Source: Brevundimonas sp. M20
Lineage (GTDB): Bacteria > Pseudomonadota > Alphaproteobacteria > Caulobacterales > Caulobacteraceae
NCBI RefSeq assembly: GCF_006547065.1
Contig: NZ_CP041243.1
Location: 2,991,001 to 3,055,000, forward strand
Direction: 5' to 3'
DNA length: 64,000 nt
Positions 1 to 9,177 of this stretch are shown here, piece after piece. The translations under genes and the position numbers were made by a program. Position 1 is the first letter of the stretch; every line of letters starts with the position of its first letter. A model generated the notes under the pieces. That model worked only from the letters and a program-made list of their open reading frames with translations. It did no database searches and had not been told where the DNA came from.

Positions 1-1
1 C

Positions 2-208
2 GGGTACAAGGTGACGCTGTCGCCCCTGATCGGACAGCACTGCCGGTTTCGACCGACCTGCTCCGACTACGGCCGGGACGCGCTGATCCAGCACGGCCCG
101 ATCCGGGGGGGATGGCTCACCATCCGACGCCTCTGTAAATGCCATCCCTTCAGCGGCATGGACTGGACCTATGATCCGGTGCCGCCGCCGCCCGAAAAGA
201 CAGACTGA
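2..208 (+). CDS. yidD: YidD membrane protein insertion efficiency factor (5' end outside window)
   Basis: The reading frame is open from base 2 and enters the window inside the gene. The first visible residues ([16 protein letters not shown]) already match the YidD core, so the true start lies upstream; a GTG at position 11 is internal. The cysteine-rich core HCRF-x-PTCSDY and the later CKCHPF motif are characteristic of this small family, which associates with the inner membrane and helps YidC/Sec insertion. The stop codon TGA at 206-208 overlaps the thrS ATG by one base, which suggests translational coupling. The product is a fragment of a roughly 80-100 residue protein. Confidence 0.93.
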   Translation, partial: GYKVTLSPLIGQHCRFRPTCSDYGRDALIQHGPIRGGWLTIRRLCKCHPFSGMDWTYDPVPPPPEKTD

Positions 209-2136
209 TGATCGAACTCAAATTCCCCGACGGCGCCAGCCGACAATATGATGACGGCGCCACGGGCCGTGACGTCGCCGCCTCCATCTCGCCCTCGCTG
301 GCCAAGCGGGCCGCGCTGGTCGAGATCAACGGCCAGCAATGGGACCTTGATCGTCCGCTCGAAGGCAGCGGCGACTTCAAGCTGATCATGCGCGACGATC
401 CGGGCGCACTGGAGACCATTCGGCACGACGCCGCTCACATTCTGGCGCAGGCGGTGCAGGAGCTGTTCCCCGGCACCCAGGTGACCATCGGCCCGGCCAT
501 CGAGGACGGGTTCTATTACGACTTCTTCCGCGAGGAGCCCTTCTCGACGGACGACTTCGCCGCGATCGAGAAGCGGATGGCCGAGATCGTCGATCGCGAC
601 GAAAAGCTGGTGCGCGAGGTCTGGGACCGCGACGAGGCCGTGGCGATGTTCGAGGCCAAGGGCGAGAAGTTCAAGGCCGAGCTGATCCGCGACCTGCCCG
701 CCGGCGAGACGATCACGGTCTATCGCACCGGCGGCTGGGCCGACCTGTGCCGCGGCCCCCACTTCCCGACGACGAAATTCGTCGGCAAGGCCTTCAAGCT
801 GACCAAGGTCGCCGGGGCCTACTGGCGCGGCGACAGCAAGCGCGAGCAGCTGCAGCGCATCTATGCGACGGCCTGGGCCAACCAGGCCGATCTGGACGCC
901 TATCTGAAGCGTCTGGAGGAGGCCGAGAAGCGCGACCACCGCAAGGTCGGCAAGGCCATGGAGCTCTTCCACATGCAGGAAGAGGGCCGGGGCATGGTCT
1001 TCTGGCACCCCAAGGGCTGGGTTCTGTGGCGCGTGCTGGAAGCCTATATGCGCCGCCGTCTGGACAAGGCCGGCTACGTCGAGGTGAAGACCCCGCAGGT
1101 GCTGGACCGCAAGTTCTGGGAACAGAGCGGCCACTGGGACAAGTACCGTCCCAACATGTTCGTCTGCGAGACGGTCGAGGGCGAGGAACTGAGCCTGAAG
1201 CCGATGAACTGCCCGGGCCACGTGCAGATCTTCGATCAGGGTCAGCGCTCATACCGTGAACTGCCGCTGCGCATGGCCGAGTTCGGCGCCTGCCACCGCT
1301 ATGAACCGTCCGGTTCGCTGCACGGCCTGATGCGGGTGCGCGGCTTCACCCAGGACGACGCCCACATCTTCTGCCGCGAGGACCAGATCGTCGAGGAGAC
1401 GGCCGAGTTCATCAAGCTGGCCCGTTCGGTCCACGCCGACCTGGGCATGGAGACGGCCTACATCAGCCTGGGCACCCGCCCCGAGAACCGCGCCGGCACG
1501 GACGAGTTCTGGGACAAGGCCGAGGCCCTGATGGCCGACGCCGCCCGCGCCGCCGGAACCGAGCCGGTCGTCACCGAGGGCGATGGCGCCTTCTACGCGC
1601 CCAAGCTGGACTTCATCGTCAAGGACGCCATCGGCCGCGAATGGACCTGCGGCACGATCCAGCTGGACTATGTCCTGCCGGAACGTCTGGACGCGACCTA
1701 CATCGCCGAGGACGGCCAGAAGCACCGCCCGGTCATGCTGCACCGCGCGATCCTGGGCTCGTTCGAGCGCTTCATCGGCATCATGATCGAGAACTACGCC
1801 GGGGCCTTCCCGCTGTGGCTGGCGCCGGTTCAGGCCGTGGTGGCGACCATCGTGTCGGACGCCGACGACTACGCCCACGAGGTGGTGGCCAAGTTCAGGG
1901 CCGCCGGTCTGCGCACCGAGATCGACCTGCGCAACGAGAAGGTCGGCTACAAGGTGCGCGAGCACTCGGTCGCAAAGGTCCCGGTCATCGCCGTGGTCGG
2001 GAAGAAGGAGGCCGAGGAAGGCAAGGTCGCCATCCGCCGCCTCGGCTCGCAGGCCCAGGAACTGGTCACCGTCGAGGAAGCCATCCGCATCCTGACCGAC
2101 GAAGCGACGCCGCCGGATCTGAAGCGGGCCGGGTGA
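208..2136 (+). CDS. thrS: Threonine--tRNA ligase
   Basis: This is a class II aminoacyl-tRNA synthetase that charges tRNA-Thr in the cytoplasm. The 642 residues equal the usual full length. The domain order is an N-terminal TGS domain (about residues 1-60), the editing domain with the H73-x3-H77 pair and the DLCRGPH motif, a catalytic core with MNCPGH (zinc-binding cysteine) and the RxxEF-type motif [13 protein letters not shown], and a C-terminal anticodon-binding domain. The ATG overlaps the yidD stop by one base. The stop codon TGA (2134-2136) lies inside the left end of a palindromic element at 2133-2204. The gene converges on the phn operon, with a strong terminator between them. Confidence 0.98.
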   Translation: MIELKFPDGASRQYDDGATGRDVAASISPSLAKRAALVEINGQQWDLDRPLEGSGDFKLIMRDDPGALETIRHDAAHILAQAVQELFPGTQVTIGPAIEDGFYYDFFREEPFSTDDFAAIEKRMAEIVDRDEKLVREVWDRDEAVAMFEAKGEKFKAELIRDLPAGETITVYRTGGWADLCRGPHFPTTKFVGKAFKLTKVAGAYWRGDSKREQLQRIYATAWANQADLDAYLKRLEEAEKRDHRKVGKAMELFHMQEEGRGMVFWHPKGWVLWRVLEAYMRRRLDKAGYVEVKTPQVLDRKFWEQSGHWDKYRPNMFVCETVEGEELSLKPMNCPGHVQIFDQGQRSYRELPLRMAEFGACHRYEPSGSLHGLMRVRGFTQDDAHIFCREDQIVEETAEFIKLARSVHADLGMETAYISLGTRPENRAGTDEFWDKAEALMADAARAAGTEPVVTEGDGAFYAPKLDFIVKDAIGREWTCGTIQLDYVLPERLDATYIAEDGQKHRPVMLHRAILGSFERFIGIMIENYAGAFPLWLAPVQAVVATIVSDADDYAHEVVAKFRAAGLRTEIDLRNEKVGYKVREHSVAKVPVIAVVGKKEAEEGKVAIRRLGSQAQELVTVEEAIRILTDEATPPDLKRAG

Positions 2137-2204
2137 AGAGTGAGCATGGGCTGTCAGTGAGCGGGACTTGAGCGCTCACTCCTCGCTCACTTTTCACTCT
2201 TCAC
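2133..2204. repeat. 72 bp palindromic element (geneless copy of the GTGAAGAGTG family)
   Basis: The outer 11 bases are perfect inverted repeats: GTGAAGAGTGA at 2133-2143 and its complement at 2194-2204. Read on the minus strand, the right arm continues with two GTGAGC-containing units. The right arm strongly resembles the terminal repeats around the four-helix-bundle gene at 14348-14779. The left end supplies the thrS stop codon. No gene lies inside. Confidence 0.75.
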
Positions 2205-2226
2205 CACCGCAAGGCTGAAACAGAAA

Positions 2227-2258
2227 GCCCGCCCCGTGGATCACGGGGCGGGCTTTTT
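2227..2258. terminator. Rho-independent terminator between convergent thrS and phn operon
   Basis: A perfect 12 bp stem (GCCCGCCCCGTG, 2227-2238, with its complement at 2242-2253) closes a 3-base loop and is followed by five T at 2254-2258. On the opposite strand the stem is followed by CTTTC, so it may also stop the phn transcript. Confidence 0.9.
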
Positions 2259-2279
2259 CGTGCGCCGATGGCAGGCGGC

Positions 2280-4178
2280 TCAGAGGAGCCGCTTGCGCAT
2301 CGCCTGCGACAGCATGTCGATCAGGGTGACGGCCACGACGATGATGATCGCGATGGTCGAGACCTTGGAATATTCGAAGCCCTGCAGGGCCTCGAACAGC
2401 GTCTGGCCGATACCGCCGGCGCCGATCAGGCCCAGCACGGTGGCCGCGCGGCTGTTCGATTCGAAGCGGTACAGGGCGAAGGAGGTCCACAGCGGCGCCA
2501 CCTGCGGAATGACGCCCCAGGCGATCTCGTGCAGACGGCCGCCGCCGGTCGCCTTCACCCCCTCGATGGGCCCCTTGTCGATCGACTCGACGGCTTCCGA
2601 GAACAGCTTGGCCAGAACACCGGCGGTGTTGAAGCCGATGGCGAGCACGCCGGCCAGCGGGCCGAGCCCCACGGCGACGATGAACAGGGTGGCGACCACC
2701 AGATCAGGCACCGAGCGCAGCAGGTCCATCAGGCGGCGCACCGGCCACACCAGCCAGGCGGGCGACAGGTTGCGCGACGCCATCAGGCTGAGCGGCACGG
2801 CCAAAAAGACGGCCAGGAAGGTGCCCCACAGGGCGATCTGCACCGTCAGCCACATCTGGCCAACCAGCAGTTGCCACTGGCTCAGATCAGGGCTCAGGAA
2901 GTCGCGACCGTACTCCTGCATCTTTTCCGGATTGGAGAAGAGGTTGCCGATGTTCGGCAGACCCACGCGGTTGAAGGCCGCGATCAGGATGATGGCGAAA
3001 CCGCCCCATAGCAGGACGTCCAGCGACCAGGCGGCCAGCGACTTTTTCGGCGGCTGCGGAATGGTCGCGGCGTCGAGCTGAACCGGGGCCGGCTTGGGCA
3101 GCAGGTTCATGATGATGGCGACGATCGCCAGAAGGCCGATCAGGGCGAAGGGCGCCCATTTGGTGAACTGCTGGGTCTTGGACGGCGGGGCGACTTCGGG
3201 CGGACGGCCTTCACGCTTGGCCTGGTCGGCCTTCATCTCGCGGATGGGGTCCAGATAGCTGTTATCGGCGGCGCGGAACTGGGAGTAGTTCAGCCTGGTC
3301 ATGATCTCGCGCTGACGGGCGACATCAGCGCCGTAGCCCTGACCGTAGGTGACGAAGAACTGGCGGATCTTCGCCTTTACGTCGGCGGGCAGATCGCCGC
3401 GGATCAGGATGCCCGACTCCGGAATGGGGGGCGATTCCCAGATCACCTCGATCTGGTCGGCGATGCGCGGGTTCTGGCGACGCAGGAAGACGGTGTTGAC
3501 CGAGTTCGAGGTGGCGACATCCACCTGCCCGTTGGCGATGGAGAAGGAGTTGGCCTGGTGGCTGGCCGAACGGACGGTGGCGAAGCAGGTCCGCGGGTCG
3601 ATGTTCCGCGGGCTGAAGAAGTAGGTCATCGGGGCCAGGGTGCCCGAGGTCGACTGGGCGTCGCCGATGCCGAAATCAAGTTTACGGTCGCAACGCACGA
3701 CGTCGTCGAGCGTGACGCCCGAGCCCTTCTTCACGATCAGGGTCGAGGTGTAGGAATCCTTGCCCTCGATATCGACGGTGCGGGCGACGACTTCGGCGCC
3801 GGCGCGATCGATGGCCTGCACGGCGGGCAGGGCCGAGAACCAGCCGATCTGGGCCTGATCGGCGCTCATGGCCTCGACCAGCACGCTGTAGTTCGAGCCG
3901 AAGATGGGCTCGACCGGAATGCCGACGGCGCGCTCCAGATCATCCAGCAGCGGCTGCCACAGCGGGCCCGACGAGGCCTGGCCTTCCGCCGAAAGGATGG
4001 TGAAGACCAGCTTTTGCGGGCGCTCCTGCGCCTGCGCGGCGGCAGGGACCGTGGTCAGGCCGAGGACGACCACGGCGAGCGCCAGAACGGCGGCGAAGAC
4101 AGTACGAAGGCGGCTCATGCCCATGGCTTTCCGGAACGCGCCCGAACGGGCGGCTGGGGTGGTCTGGAGGGGGTTCAC
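2280..4178 (-). CDS. phnE: Fused substrate-binding protein / permease of phosphonate-type ABC importer (PhnD-PhnE fusion)
   Basis: The 632-residue protein combines two importer subunits. Residues about 55-330 form a PhnD-type binding protein (AEGQASSGPLWQPLLDD, GIGDAQSTSGTLAP) that is clearly paralogous to the separate PhnD encoded just upstream. A transmembrane segment follows near 340-360, then a PhnE-type permease with the EAA-like loop (EGVKATGGGRLHEIAWGVIPQ) near the C-terminus. The GTG start at 4178 overlaps the phnD stop; ATG codons at 4124 or 4118 would give a more typical signal sequence (MSRLRTVFAAVLALAVVVLG). The operon is phnC-phnD-this gene. The family imports phosphonates, phosphite or phosphate esters; the substrate here is unknown. 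No C-P lyase genes are in the window. Confidence 0.9.
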   Translation of the reverse strand: MNPLQTTPAARSGAFRKAMGMSRLRTVFAAVLALAVVVLGLTTVPAAAQAQERPQKLVFTILSAEGQASSGPLWQPLLDDLERAVGIPVEPIFGSNYSVLVEAMSADQAQIGWFSALPAVQAIDRAGAEVVARTVDIEGKDSYTSTLIVKKGSGVTLDDVVRCDRKLDFGIGDAQSTSGTLAPMTYFFSPRNIDPRTCFATVRSASHQANSFSIANGQVDVATSNSVNTVFLRRQNPRIADQIEVIWESPPIPESGILIRGDLPADVKAKIRQFFVTYGQGYGADVARQREIMTRLNYSQFRAADNSYLDPIREMKADQAKREGRPPEVAPPSKTQQFTKWAPFALIGLLAIVAIIMNLLPKPAPVQLDAATIPQPPKKSLAAWSLDVLLWGGFAIILIAAFNRVGLPNIGNLFSNPEKMQEYGRDFLSPDLSQWQLLVGQMWLTVQIALWGTFLAVFLAVPLSLMASRNLSPAWLVWPVRRLMDLLRSVPDLVVATLFIVAVGLGPLAGVLAIGFNTAGVLAKLFSEAVESIDKGPIEGVKATGGGRLHEIAWGVIPQVAPLWTSFALYRFESNSRAATVLGLIGAGGIGQTLFEALQGFEYSKVSTIAIIIVVAVTLIDMLSQAMRKRLL

Positions 4179-5194
4179 GGCTGAACCTCACGTCGTTTCG
4201 CCCGAAGGCTTTGCAGTTCCTGCTCGGCCGCGGCGACGCCTTCGGCGTCACGGGCGGCGCGGGCGGCGGTCAGTCTCTGGTCGGCCATCATCTCGCGGAC
4301 CGGGTCCAGATAATCGTCGTCGGCGGCGTTGAATCGCGAGTAGCGCAGGCCGGCCAGAACCTGACGCTGGCGCTCGGCCTCGACCCCGTTCCCCTGCCCG
4401 TAGGTCAGGAAGAAGCTGCGGATCTTCTCCTTGATCGCCGGGTCCAGATCCTCACGGACGACGATGCCGCCCTCCGGGATCGGGGGCGACTGCCAGATGA
4501 CCTGGATCTGTTCGGCCAGCGTCGGGTTCTGGGCGCGCAGGGCGGCGGCGCTGACAGTGTTGGAGGTGGCCACGTCCAGCACGCCGGAGGCGACCTCGAA
4601 GGCGTTGCGCTCGTGGTTGTTCGACCGGACGGTGGAGAAGCACCGCTCCGGGTCGATGCCGCGCGGATTGAACAGCCAGGTCACCGGAGCCAGAGTACCC
4701 GAGGTCGACTGGGCGTCGCCGATGCCGAAGCTGTAGCGGCGACCGCAGGCCATGACGCTTTCCAGCGTGATGCCCGAGCCCGCCTTGACGATCAGGGTGG
4801 CGCGATAGCTCTCCAGACCGTCAGGACTGACGGTGCGGGCGATCAGTTCGGCGTCGGCGTCGCGGATGGCGTCAATGGCGGGCTGTGCCGAGAACCAGCC
4901 GGCCTGAACCTGCCCCCGCTTCATATCCTCGACGAGGGCGGCGTAGGTCGAGGCGAAATGCGGCTCCACCGGCGCGCCGATGGCCTTGGACATATCGTCC
5001 AGCAACGGCTGCCACAGGGGCCCGGCCGAGGCCTGCCCCTGGGCTGACAGGATGGAGAAGCTGATCGTCTCGGCGGACTTTCCGGACACCCCGTCGCGCT
5101 CGCCGCAGGCGGCGAGGGCCAGGCCGGACAGGGCCAGGGCGACCACGGCGGCAGCGCCGTTGCCGTTATGGCGCGTCCAGCCGGACAGGATCAT
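4175..5194 (-). CDS. phnD: Phosphonate/phosphate-type ABC transporter substrate-binding lipoprotein
   Basis: The 339-residue protein is a PhnD-family periplasmic binding protein. The N-terminus has a hydrophobic stretch ending in the lipobox LAAC (residues about 27-30), so it is probably anchored to a membrane as a lipoprotein. The motifs QGQASAGPLWQPLLDD and GIGDAQSTSGTLAP are shared with the binding domain of the downstream fusion gene, so the two are tandem paralogues. The C-terminus adds an alanine- and arginine-rich, probably coiled-coil tail (about residues 305-339). Start and stop overlap phnC and the fusion gene by four bases each, typical of a coupled operon. The operon therefore encodes two binding domains per transporter. 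Confidence 0.92.
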   Translation of the reverse strand: MILSGWTRHNGNGAAAVVALALSGLALAACGERDGVSGKSAETISFSILSAQGQASAGPLWQPLLDDMSKAIGAPVEPHFASTYAALVEDMKRGQVQAGWFSAQPAIDAIRDADAELIARTVSPDGLESYRATLIVKAGSGITLESVMACGRRYSFGIGDAQSTSGTLAPVTWLFNPRGIDPERCFSTVRSNNHERNAFEVASGVLDVATSNTVSAAALRAQNPTLAEQIQVIWQSPPIPEGGIVVREDLDPAIKEKIRSFFLTYGQGNGVEAERQRQVLAGLRYSRFNAADDDYLDPVREMMADQRLTAARAARDAEGVAAAEQELQSLRAKRREVQP

Positions 5195-5985
5195 GCCTTG
5201 GCTTCCCAGAAGGCGTCCTCGAACTCCGGCCCGTAGATTTCGATCAGACGCGCGGTGTCCAGACCGGTCGACGGACCGTCGTAGACCACCTTGCCCTTCT
5301 GAAGGGCGATCACGCGCTCGCAGTAGCGGATGGCGTAGTCGACCTGGTGCAGGGTGACGATGACGCCGAGGCCGTCGCGCTTGTTCAGCTCAACCAGCAG
5401 CTCCATCACCTTGCGGGCCGAAACCGGGTCCAGCGAGGCGACGGGCTCATCGGCCAGAATGGCCTGGGCGCCCTGCACGATGGCGCGGGCGATGGCGCCG
5501 CGCTGCTGCTGACCGCCCGACAGGGTGTTGGCGCGCTGGGCCGCGTAGTCCGACACGCCCACGCGGTGCAGGGCGGCCATGGCGCGGTCCTTGTCGGCCG
5601 TCGGCCAGGCGCCGAACAGACCCCGCCAGCCCGGCAGACGGCCGAGCGCGCCGAGCATGACGTTGGAGAACAGCGACAGGCGACCGACCAGATTGAACTG
5701 CTGGAAGATCATGCCCAGCTTCTGGCGCGCGGCGCGGACCCTGCCGGTCACGCGGCCGTCCTTCTGAACCACCTCACCGAAGACGGAGATGGTGCCGCCC
5801 GGGTCGATCGACTGCAGCCCGGTGATCGAACGCAGAAGCGTCGACTTGCCGGAACCCGAGGGGCCGATCAGGGCGACCATCTCGCCTGCGCCGACCTCGA
5901 CGGAGACGCCGTTCAGGGCCTTGCGGGCGCCGAAGGTCTTGGACACGTCCTTGACGGACGCGACGGCTACGGTGGCTGAGGTCAT
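5191..5985 (-). CDS. phnC: Phosphonate-type ABC transporter ATP-binding protein
   Basis: This is the ATPase subunit of the importer encoded by the following two genes. It shows Walker A GPSGSGKST, the signature LSGGQQQRGAIARA (the usual V before the second A is G here), Walker B ILADEP and the switch histidine in TLHQVDYA. I chose the ATG at 5985 (MTSATVAVASVKDVSK) because it places the first beta strand at the usual distance; a TTG at 6048 would add 21 arginine-rich residues without family support. It is the first gene of the operon. I found no Pho box in the 138 bases upstream, so phosphate control of this operon is not shown by the sequence. Confidence 0.93.
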   Translation of the reverse strand: MTSATVAVASVKDVSKTFGARKALNGVSVEVGAGEMVALIGPSGSGKSTLLRSITGLQSIDPGGTISVFGEVVQKDGRVTGRVRAARQKLGMIFQQFNLVGRLSLFSNVMLGALGRLPGWRGLFGAWPTADKDRAMAALHRVGVSDYAAQRANTLSGGQQQRGAIARAIVQGAQAILADEPVASLDPVSARKVMELLVELNKRDGLGVIVTLHQVDYAIRYCERVIALQKGKVVYDGPSTGLDTARLIEIYGPEFEDAFWEAKA

Positions 5986-6091
5986 GAGCACGCGGGGATG
6001 CGGTTGCAAAAGGGCGCGCCGCATCGCCCGTGAAGGCGTGCGAGGCAAGTCTTAATGGCATGCCTGCGTCGTTTTCGTCCAGCGGAACGGC

Positions 6092-6110
6092 GCGGGGGAC
6101 ACGCCCCCGC
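6092..6110 (-). terminator. GC-rich hairpin after the M16 peptidase gene
   Basis: A 7 bp stem (GCGGGGG at 6092-6098 with CCCCCGC at 6104-6110) lies 14 bases after the peptidase stop codon. No T run follows, so termination is only possible. Confidence 0.4.
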
Positions 6111-6123
6111 ACCCGCCCTGCCC

Positions 6124-8907
6124 CTACTGCGCGGCCCGCACCTCGACCGGCAGGCCCAGGGCCTCCAGTTGCGGACGAACCGTCGCGGCGTCGCCGACCA
6201 CCACCCAGACGAAGGGCGCTTCGCCGAACAGGCGACGGGCCTCCGCGTCCAGCGCGGCCTGATCCAGCGCCTCATAGCGGGGCGCCAGCGTGGTCCAGTA
6301 ATCGTCCGGACGGCCGTACAGCGCCATGGAGCGCAGGGCTCCCATCAGGGCCGCCGAGGTCTCGAACTGGCCCGGTAGCTGGCGGACGTTGGCGTTGACG
6401 ATCCGCTCGCGCTCGGCGGCGGAGACGCCCCGGTCAGACAGGAAGGCGCGGTACTGGTCAATCAGCACCTGCACCGACTCGCCCGTTCGGTTCGACTGGA
6501 CCGGCGCGGAGATGATGTAGGGCACCTGATGTTCAAGCCCGGCGGCGTTGCCGCCGAGGCCGTAGGACCAACCGCGGGTCTCGCGGATGTCCTGATTGAT
6601 ACGCGACAGGAAGCCCGAGCCGATGGCCTCGTTGGCGGCGTTGAACACCACCCGGTCCTGATGCCCCGTCGTCGGCAGGACCATGGCGCCGACGATGATC
6701 GACTGCGGCGACTGGGGCCGGTCGACCAGAACGATGCGCGGCTGGGCCGCCGGGATGGCGGCGTCGAAATTCTTCACCCCGTGCGGCGTGGCCGATGGGA
6801 CCCACTGGCCCAGATGGGCGTCCAGCAGGGCGGTGATCTCCGACAGCGGCTTGTCCGACACGACGAATATCTGGGCGGTGTCCGGGCGAATCCAGTTGGC
6901 GTGGAAGGCTTGCAGGTCCTCACGACTGATCGCGCCGACGGTGTCGGGCGAGCCCAGTCCGCTCATCGGACGGCCGTAGGGATGCTCCGTCCCGAAGACC
7001 AGCGCGGGCCATGCGCGCGCGGCCAGACCGTTGGGCGAGCTGCGTTCCTGCGCGATGGTGGCCAGCTGTTGCGCCCGGCGACGTTCGATGTCGGCGGGAC
7101 GGAAGGCCGGGCGGCGGATGACGTCGCCCAGCAGGGCCAGCGACGGATCGAGGTTGGCGGTCGGCGAAGTCAGGCTGACGACCGTGCGGTCCATGGACGC
7201 GCCGGTGCTGACAGAGGCGCCCAGCTGTTCCTCGCGCTCGGCGATCTGGGCGGCGTCGCGGTCGCCGGCGGCTTCCTTCAGCAGGCCCAGCATCAGGGTC
7301 TGCGTGCCCAGTTCATCCGCCGGATCGGCGGCGAGACCGGCGTCGAACTCCACCGCCACGCGGGTGATCGGCACCGTGGTCGAGCGCAGATAGACGACCT
7401 CGATCCCGTTCGACAGGCGGGCGCGCTCGGTCGTCGGGAAGGCCAGCGGACGCATCTCACCGACGGCGGGCATGGGCGCGCGCGGGGTGATCGGCAGGGG
7501 TGCGGCGGGGGCCGGGGCCGGACGGTTGTCCGCCGCCTCGACATAGGCTTCGCGTTCACCCGGCTCGACCCGGATCGCCAGCGTCGGGCGGGTCAGCCAG
7601 CGCTGCATGGCGGCCTTCACCGAAGCGGGCGTCACCGCGCCATAGGCGGCCAGCTGGCGACGATAGAAGCCGGGATCGTCGGCGTAAAGCTCGCCCTCGG
7701 CGAGCGTCACGGCCTTGCCGCCGAAGCCGCCGGTCGGCTCCAGCGCCTGTAGCGTGCCCGAGATGCGGCGGGTGACGGCCCGCTCGACCTCGGCCTGCGT
7801 CGGGCCGTTGGCGATATAGTCGGCCAGCAACTGGTCCAGCCGCGCGGAGACCGCGTCAGCGTCGCCGCCCGGCTTCACATTCACATCCAGATCGAACATC
7901 CCCAGCCGCTGGAAGGCCTGGTAGCTGGAACTGACCGAGGTGGCGGTCTCCTCGCCGCGCACCAGCGCATTGTCGAGGCGCGAGCTGGCCAGACCGCCGA
8001 AGACGCTGGCCGCGATGTCGAGCGAGGCCGCTTCTTCCGACAGCAGACCCGGAACCACCCATGTCCGCGACAGCTGGGTGTTCGGCACACGATCGTGCAG
8101 CAGCTTGTCGACACGCGCGGGCAGGGTCGGAATGTCGGCCTGCGCCGGCTCATTCTGCGCCCCGCGCGGGATGTGGCCGAAGTAGCGGTTCACCAGCGTC
8201 CGGGCCGTGGCGACATCAATATCGCCCGCCAGCACCAGCACGGCGTTGTTCGGGCCGTAGTTGTCGCGGTGCCACTGGCGCAGGTCTTCCAGACTGGCGG
8301 CGTCCAGATCGGCCATCGAGCCGATGGTCGAGTGGCGGTAGGGATGCCCCTCCGGGAACAGGGTCTCGAGCACCGTGTAGTAGACGAGACCGTAGGGCTG
8401 GTTGTCGCCCTGGCGCTTTTCGTTCTGGACGACGCCGCGCTGGTTATCGAGCCGCTCCTGGCTGAGCGCGCCCAGCAGGTGGCCCATCCGGTCGCTCTCC
8501 ATATAGAGCGCCTGCTCGACCGCCGAGGTCGGGACGGTCTGGAAGAAGTTGGTCCGGTCGAACCATGTGGTGCCGTTCCAGTCGGTCGCGCCCATGGCCC
8601 GCAGGGGCTCCATCAGGCCGCCCGGCACGTTCTCCGTCGGATTGAACAGGCCGATGTGTTCGAACAGGTGAGCAAAGCCGGTCTGGCCCTGTGGCTCATC
8701 CTTGGAGCCGACATTGTACCAGGCGTGGATGGCCACGACCGGCGCCTTGCGGTCGGTGTGCACGACGACGCGCAGGCCGTTGTCGAGGGTGAACTCCTCG
8801 AACGGAATATCGACGCTGCGGGCCAGTTCGGAGGCCGGAACCTGGGCCTGCGCCTGCCACGGTGTGACGGCTAGGAAGACGGCGGCGAGAAGGGCGGCGC
8901 GACGCAT
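6124..8907 (-). CDS. M16 family zinc metallopeptidase, two-domain, secreted
   Basis: The 927-residue protein has a signal peptide (about residues 1-21, cleavage after AQA) and two M16 halves. The N-terminal half carries the inverted zinc motif HLFEH (H80, E83, H84) and the distal glutamate in QNEKRQ (E163), so it should be catalytically active. The C-terminal half (about 480-920) is the inactive partner usual in this pitrilysin-like family. It probably degrades peptides in the periplasm or envelope. It stands alone, divergent from the decarboxylase at 9178. A Pho box at 9072-9089, oriented toward this gene and 165 bases upstream of the start, suggests induction under phosphate limitation. Confidence 0.93.
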   Translation of the reverse strand: MRRAALLAAVFLAVTPWQAQAQVPASELARSVDIPFEEFTLDNGLRVVVHTDRKAPVVAIHAWYNVGSKDEPQGQTGFAHLFEHIGLFNPTENVPGGLMEPLRAMGATDWNGTTWFDRTNFFQTVPTSAVEQALYMESDRMGHLLGALSQERLDNQRGVVQNEKRQGDNQPYGLVYYTVLETLFPEGHPYRHSTIGSMADLDAASLEDLRQWHRDNYGPNNAVLVLAGDIDVATARTLVNRYFGHIPRGAQNEPAQADIPTLPARVDKLLHDRVPNTQLSRTWVVPGLLSEEAASLDIAASVFGGLASSRLDNALVRGEETATSVSSSYQAFQRLGMFDLDVNVKPGGDADAVSARLDQLLADYIANGPTQAEVERAVTRRISGTLQALEPTGGFGGKAVTLAEGELYADDPGFYRRQLAAYGAVTPASVKAAMQRWLTRPTLAIRVEPGEREAYVEAADNRPAPAPAAPLPITPRAPMPAVGEMRPLAFPTTERARLSNGIEVVYLRSTTVPITRVAVEFDAGLAADPADELGTQTLMLGLLKEAAGDRDAAQIAEREEQLGASVSTGASMDRTVVSLTSPTANLDPSLALLGDVIRRPAFRPADIERRRAQQLATIAQERSSPNGLAARAWPALVFGTEHPYGRPMSGLGSPDTVGAISREDLQAFHANWIRPDTAQIFVVSDKPLSEITALLDAHLGQWVPSATPHGVKNFDAAIPAAQPRIVLVDRPQSPQSIIVGAMVLPTTGHQDRVVFNAANEAIGSGFLSRINQDIRETRGWSYGLGGNAAGLEHQVPYIISAPVQSNRTGESVQVLIDQYRAFLSDRGVSAAERERIVNANVRQLPGQFETSAALMGALRSMALYGRPDDYWTTLAPRYEALDQAALDAEARRLFGEAPFVWVVVGDAATVRPQLEALGLPVEVRAAQ

Positions 8908-9012
8908 GGATGGATCCCCCGGATGTTGTCCCGGCGAACCCTATCAGCGCCTCGACCGGCGCCAAGTTACGGCTCTGTCACACGCGCCAGCCTGGCCGCC
9001 TCATGACGCTCG

Positions 9013-9026
9013 ATCCGCATGCGGAT
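9013..9026. promoter_or_regulatory. Perfect 14 bp palindrome, possible operator
   Basis: ATCCGCATGCGGAT is fully self-complementary and lies in the 270 bp gap between the divergent M16 peptidase and decarboxylase genes. It fits a dimeric repressor site, but no cognate regulator is adjacent. Confidence 0.35.
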
Positions 9027-9071
9027 AAATTCCCCGCAAACTCAACGGCCGCCTAGAAAAAACCGCTTTAC

Positions 9072-9089
9072 ATGACAGTCGTATGACCT
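9072..9089 (-). promoter_or_regulatory. Pho box (PhoB binding site)
   Basis: On the plus strand ATGACAG-TCGT-ATGACCT shows two 7-base units with a 4-base spacer, the 7-4-7 spacing of Pho boxes (CTGTCAT units on the minus strand). The orientation points to the M16 peptidase gene. Confidence 0.6.
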
Positions 9090-9177
9090 CATATCGCGCC
9101 TTCCGGCGGACCCCGTAGGTCTAACGTTGCGCTGCTAACGCCGGTCTGGGTTTAACAATTACAGGGGTTTACGTGAA

